A program made the translations under genes and the position numbers. The notes under the pieces were generated by a model. That model was not told where the DNA came from and ran no database searches. It saw only the letters and a program-made list of their open reading frames with translations. Positions 61,564 to 64,000 of a DNA stretch of 64,000 nucleotides are shown one piece after another (position 1 is the stretch's first letter; each line of letters opens with the position of its first letter). Location: NCBI RefSeq assembly GCF_003385775.1, contig NZ_QRDP01000004.1, positions 1,287,763-1,351,762 of the forward strand. The letters run 5' to 3'. Source of the DNA: Parasphingopyxis lamellibrachiae (lineage in GTDB: Bacteria > Pseudomonadota > Alphaproteobacteria > Sphingomonadales > Sphingomonadaceae).

Positions 61564-64000
61564 ATGAGCCATCTTCTCGATCGCCTGAATTTCTTCACCG
61601 CCAAACAGTCCTTTTCGGACGGGCACGGCGTGACCACGAAAGAGGATCGCCGCTGGGAAGACGGATATCGCAAGCGCTGGCAGCACGACAAGATCGTGCG
61701 CTCGACGCATGGCGTGAACTGCACCGGCTCATGTTCGTGGAAGGTCTACGTCAAGGGCGGGATCGTCACCTGGGAAACCCAGCAGACAGATTATCCGCGA
61801 ACCCGCCCGGATCTGCCCAATCATGAACCGCGCGGCTGCTCGCGCGGCGCGAGCTACAGCTGGTACATCTATTCGGGCAACCGGCTCAAATATCCGCTGG
61901 TGCGATCGCGGCTCGTCAAGCTGTGGCGCGAGGCCCGCAAGACGATGGAACCCGTTGCCGCCTGGTCTTCAATCGTAAAGGACAAGGCGAAACGGGATTC
62001 CTACACCAAGATCCGCGGCCATGGCGGCTTCATCCGCGCCGACTGGGACGAGGTGACGGAGATCATCGCAGCTGCCAACGCCTATACAGCCCGCGAACAT
62101 GGACCCGACCGGGTTATCGGCTTCTCGCCGATCCCCGCCATGTCGATGGTCTCCTATGCAGCCGGATCGCGTTACCTGTCGCTGCTCGGCGGCACATGCA
62201 TGTCTTTTTACGACTGGTATTGCGATCTGCCGCCGGCCTCGCCGATGACGTGGGGTGAGCAGACCGATGTTCCCGAAAGCGCCGACTGGTACAATGCCGG
62301 CTTCCTGATGCTCTGGGGCTCGAATGTGCCCCAGACCCGTACGCCGGACGCCCATTTCTATACCGAAGCGCGCTACAAAGGGACCAAATCGGTAGTCGTC
62401 TCGCCCGATTATTCGGAAGCGGCCAAATTCTCGGATATCTGGCTCCATCCCAAACAGGGCACCGACGCCGCACTGGCCATGGCCATGGGCCATGTCATCC
62501 TGCGCGAATATCATCTCGACCGGCAGGCCCAATATTTCGAAGACTATGCCCGCCGCTATACCGATATGCCGATGCTCGTACGCCTCGTCGCGAAGGACGG
62601 GCAATATGTTCCCGAACGGTTGGTCCGTGCCAGCGAATTCGAGGGTGCGCTGGGCGAAGACAATAATGGCGAGTGGAAGACGGTCGCGTTCGACGAAAAG
62701 TCCGGCACTATCGTTGCTCCGAACGGCTCGGTCGGTTTTCGCTGGGGCGACAAGGGCAAATGGAACCTGGAAGAGAAGGAAAGCAGCGGCGACGATACAA
62801 AACTGCGCCTGACCAATATTCTCGATCAGGACCAAGACGGCGTCCTCGATGTCGCCTTTCCCTATTTCGGCAATCGCGATCATGACTATTTCGAGGGAAC
62901 AGACCATCCCGACACGCTGATGCGGCGGGTTCCGGTAAAGAAAATCGCGCTGGCGGAGGGCGAAGCCTATGTCGCCACGGTCTATGACCTGTTCATGGCC
63001 AATTATGGCCTCGATCGGGGGCTGGGCGGCGATAACCTGGCCAAGAGTTACGACGAGAACGAACCCTATACGCCCGCTTGGGCCGAACAGATAACCGGGG
63101 TTCCCGCCGACCATATCATTACCGTTGCCCGCGAATTCGCGTCCAATGCCGAAAAGACCAAAGGCAAATCGATGGTCATCCTCGGGGCCGGGCTGAACCA
63201 CTGGTACCATATGGACATGAACTATCGGGGGATCATCAATCTCCTGATCATGTGCGGTTGCGTGGGGCAGTCCGGCGGCGGCTGGTCGCATTATGTCGGA
63301 CAGGAAAAACTGCGCCCGCAGACGGGCTGGCTGCCGCTCGCCTTCGGCCTCGACTGGAGCCGGCCGCCACGGCAGATGAACTCGACAAGTTTTTTCTATG
63401 CCCATTCCGATCAATGGCGCTACGAAACGCTGGACGTCAGCGAGATCATGTCGCCCACCGCGCCCGAAGGCGATTGGGGCGGTTCGCTGATCGATTACAA
63501 TGTTCGTGCCGAACGGATGGGCTGGCTGCCTTCCGCACCCCAGCTCAAAACCAATTCGCTCGATATTGCGAAGGCGGCGAAAGAGGCTGGAAAAGAGCCG
63601 AAAGACTATGTCGTGGAGTCGCTTAAATCCGGCGATCTCGAACTTTCCTGTCACGATCCCGACGATCCGGCCAACTGGCCGCGCAACATGTTTGTCTGGC
63701 GATCCAATCTGCTCGGTTCGTCCGGCAAGGGCCACGAATATCTGCTCAAGCACCTGCTCGGCACGAGCCATGGTGTGCAGGGTAAGGATCTTGGCGAGAT
63801 GGGCCATACCAAGCCCGAAGACGTAGTCTGGCATGAGGAAGCCCCCGAGGGAAAACTGGACCTCCTCGTGACGCTCGATTTCCGCATGTCGACGACCTGC
63901 GTCTATTCGGACATCGTTTTGCCGACCGCGACCTGGTACGAAAAGAACGACCTTAACACCTCGGACATGCACCCCTTCATCCATCCGCTGTCGGCTGCCG
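61564..64000 (+). CDS. narG: Respiratory nitrate reductase alpha subunit NarG (5' part)
   Basis: The first 812 residues of NarG; the gene continues past the right edge. Near the N-terminus is the FS0 cluster motif H49-x3-C53-x3-C57-x34-C92 (STHGVNCTGSCSWK ... RGCSRGA). The Mo-bis-MGD ligand Asp lies in FYDWYCDLPPASPMTWGEQ. Other family stretches are SNVPQTRTPDAHF, KGKSMVILGAGLNHWYH and STTCVYSDIVLPTATWYEK. This is the catalytic subunit of the cytoplasm-facing membrane-bound enzyme. It starts 12 bp after narK and probably shares its FNR-type promoter. The beta, chaperone and gamma genes should follow outside the window. Confidence 0.96.
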   Translation, partial: MSHLLDRLNFFTAKQSFSDGHGVTTKEDRRWEDGYRKRWQHDKIVRSTHGVNCTGSCSWKVYVKGGIVTWETQQTDYPRTRPDLPNHEPRGCSRGASYSWYIYSGNRLKYPLVRSRLVKLWREARKTMEPVAAWSSIVKDKAKRDSYTKIRGHGGFIRADWDEVTEIIAAANAYTAREHGPDRVIGFSPIPAMSMVSYAAGSRYLSLLGGTCMSFYDWYCDLPPASPMTWGEQTDVPESADWYNAGFLMLWGSNVPQTRTPDAHFYTEARYKGTKSVVVSPDYSEAAKFSDIWLHPKQGTDAALAMAMGHVILREYHLDRQAQYFEDYARRYTDMPMLVRLVAKDGQYVPERLVRASEFEGALGEDNNGEWKTVAFDEKSGTIVAPNGSVGFRWGDKGKWNLEEKESSGDDTKLRLTNILDQDQDGVLDVAFPYFGNRDHDYFEGTDHPDTLMRRVPVKKIALAEGEAYVATVYDLFMANYGLDRGLGGDNLAKSYDENEPYTPAWAEQITGVPADHIITVAREFASNAEKTKGKSMVILGAGLNHWYHMDMNYRGIINLLIMCGCVGQSGGGWSHYVGQEKLRPQTGWLPLAFGLDWSRPPRQMNSTSFFYAHSDQWRYETLDVSEIMSPTAPEGDWGGSLIDYNVRAERMGWLPSAPQLKTNSLDIAKAAKEAGKEPKDYVVESLKSGDLELSCHDPDDPANWPRNMFVWRSNLLGSSGKGHEYLLKHLLGTSHGVQGKDLGEMGHTKPEDVVWHEEAPEGKLDLLVTLDFRMSTTCVYSDIVLPTATWYEKNDLNTSDMHPFIHPLSAA

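Noticed and set aside
61969-63984. 671-codon minus-strand frame inside narG
   Set aside because: It lies wholly opposite a clear NarG frame and contains no recognisable domain; high-GC codon bias explains it.

Overview
The window reads as the chromosome of an aerobic-to-microaerobic Gram-negative alphaproteobacterium, most likely a member of the Sphingomonadales. This is inferred from the high GC content, a large TonB-dependent receptor, the imuA-imuB-dnaE2 mutagenesis cassette behind a GTTC-N7-GTTC LexA box (the alphaproteobacterial form), a branched-chain keto-acid dehydrogenase operon, and a cco/fnr block with TTGAT-N4-ATCAA boxes. There is no rRNA, no CRISPR array and no recognisable transposase. 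Two tRNA genes (Gly-TCC, Tyr-GTA) lie near the left end.

Layout. 1-10.5 kb: housekeeping and small metabolic genes (several alpha/beta hydrolases, RlmB, a 2Fe-2S ferredoxin, an AlkA-type glycosylase, S-formylglutathione hydrolase, an AI-2E family permease, a methionine/kynurenine-type aminotransferase), plus a 268-bp element bounded by 21-bp inverted repeats in front of rlmB. 10.5-14.8 kb: a minus-strand accessory cluster, the most unusual part of the window. It has a 45-residue peptide gene with a Gly-Gly junction and a short Cys-containing hydrophobic tail, two probable paralogues carrying a beta-rich core and a helical C-terminal tail (one with a His-x-His cupin-like metal site), a free-standing OmpR-type DNA-binding domain, and a large membrane protein that joins a TIR domain to an LprI-like and a TonB-C-like domain. 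I read it as a candidate peptide-modification (RiPP-like) or signalling system; this is inference.

14.9-21.6 kb: a BKD E1alpha-E1beta-E2 operon, a META-domain lipoprotein-like protein and an M3 peptidyl-dipeptidase. 21.9-27.3 kb: two GGDEF-EAL proteins and a convergent RpfF (DSF synthase) homologue, pointing to DSF/cyclic-di-GMP signalling. 27.6-38.6 kb: an oxygen-response block with hemN, ompW, an Fe-S type Fnr and ccoNOQPGHIS, joined by several 4-nt start/stop overlaps and preceded by FNR boxes. 38.9-47.8 kb: a serine hydrolase, the SOS-controlled imuA-imuB-dnaE2 operon, a YhiN-type flavoprotein and a PadR regulator. 48-53.5 kb: a TonB-dependent receptor flanked by TetR, MarR and membrane-bound LytTR regulators.

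54.1-64 kb: an acyl-CoA dehydrogenase, then an anaerobic nitrogen-oxide block: FNR box-porin-nnrS, a Dnr-type regulator, three FNR/Dnr-like boxes, a NarK1-NarK2 fusion and the start of narG, which runs off the right edge. Together the Fnr, Dnr, cbb3 oxidase, anaerobic HemN, NarK, NarG and NnrS genes describe a cell able to respire at low oxygen and to use nitrate, with two Crp/Fnr regulators that could act on very similar operator sites.
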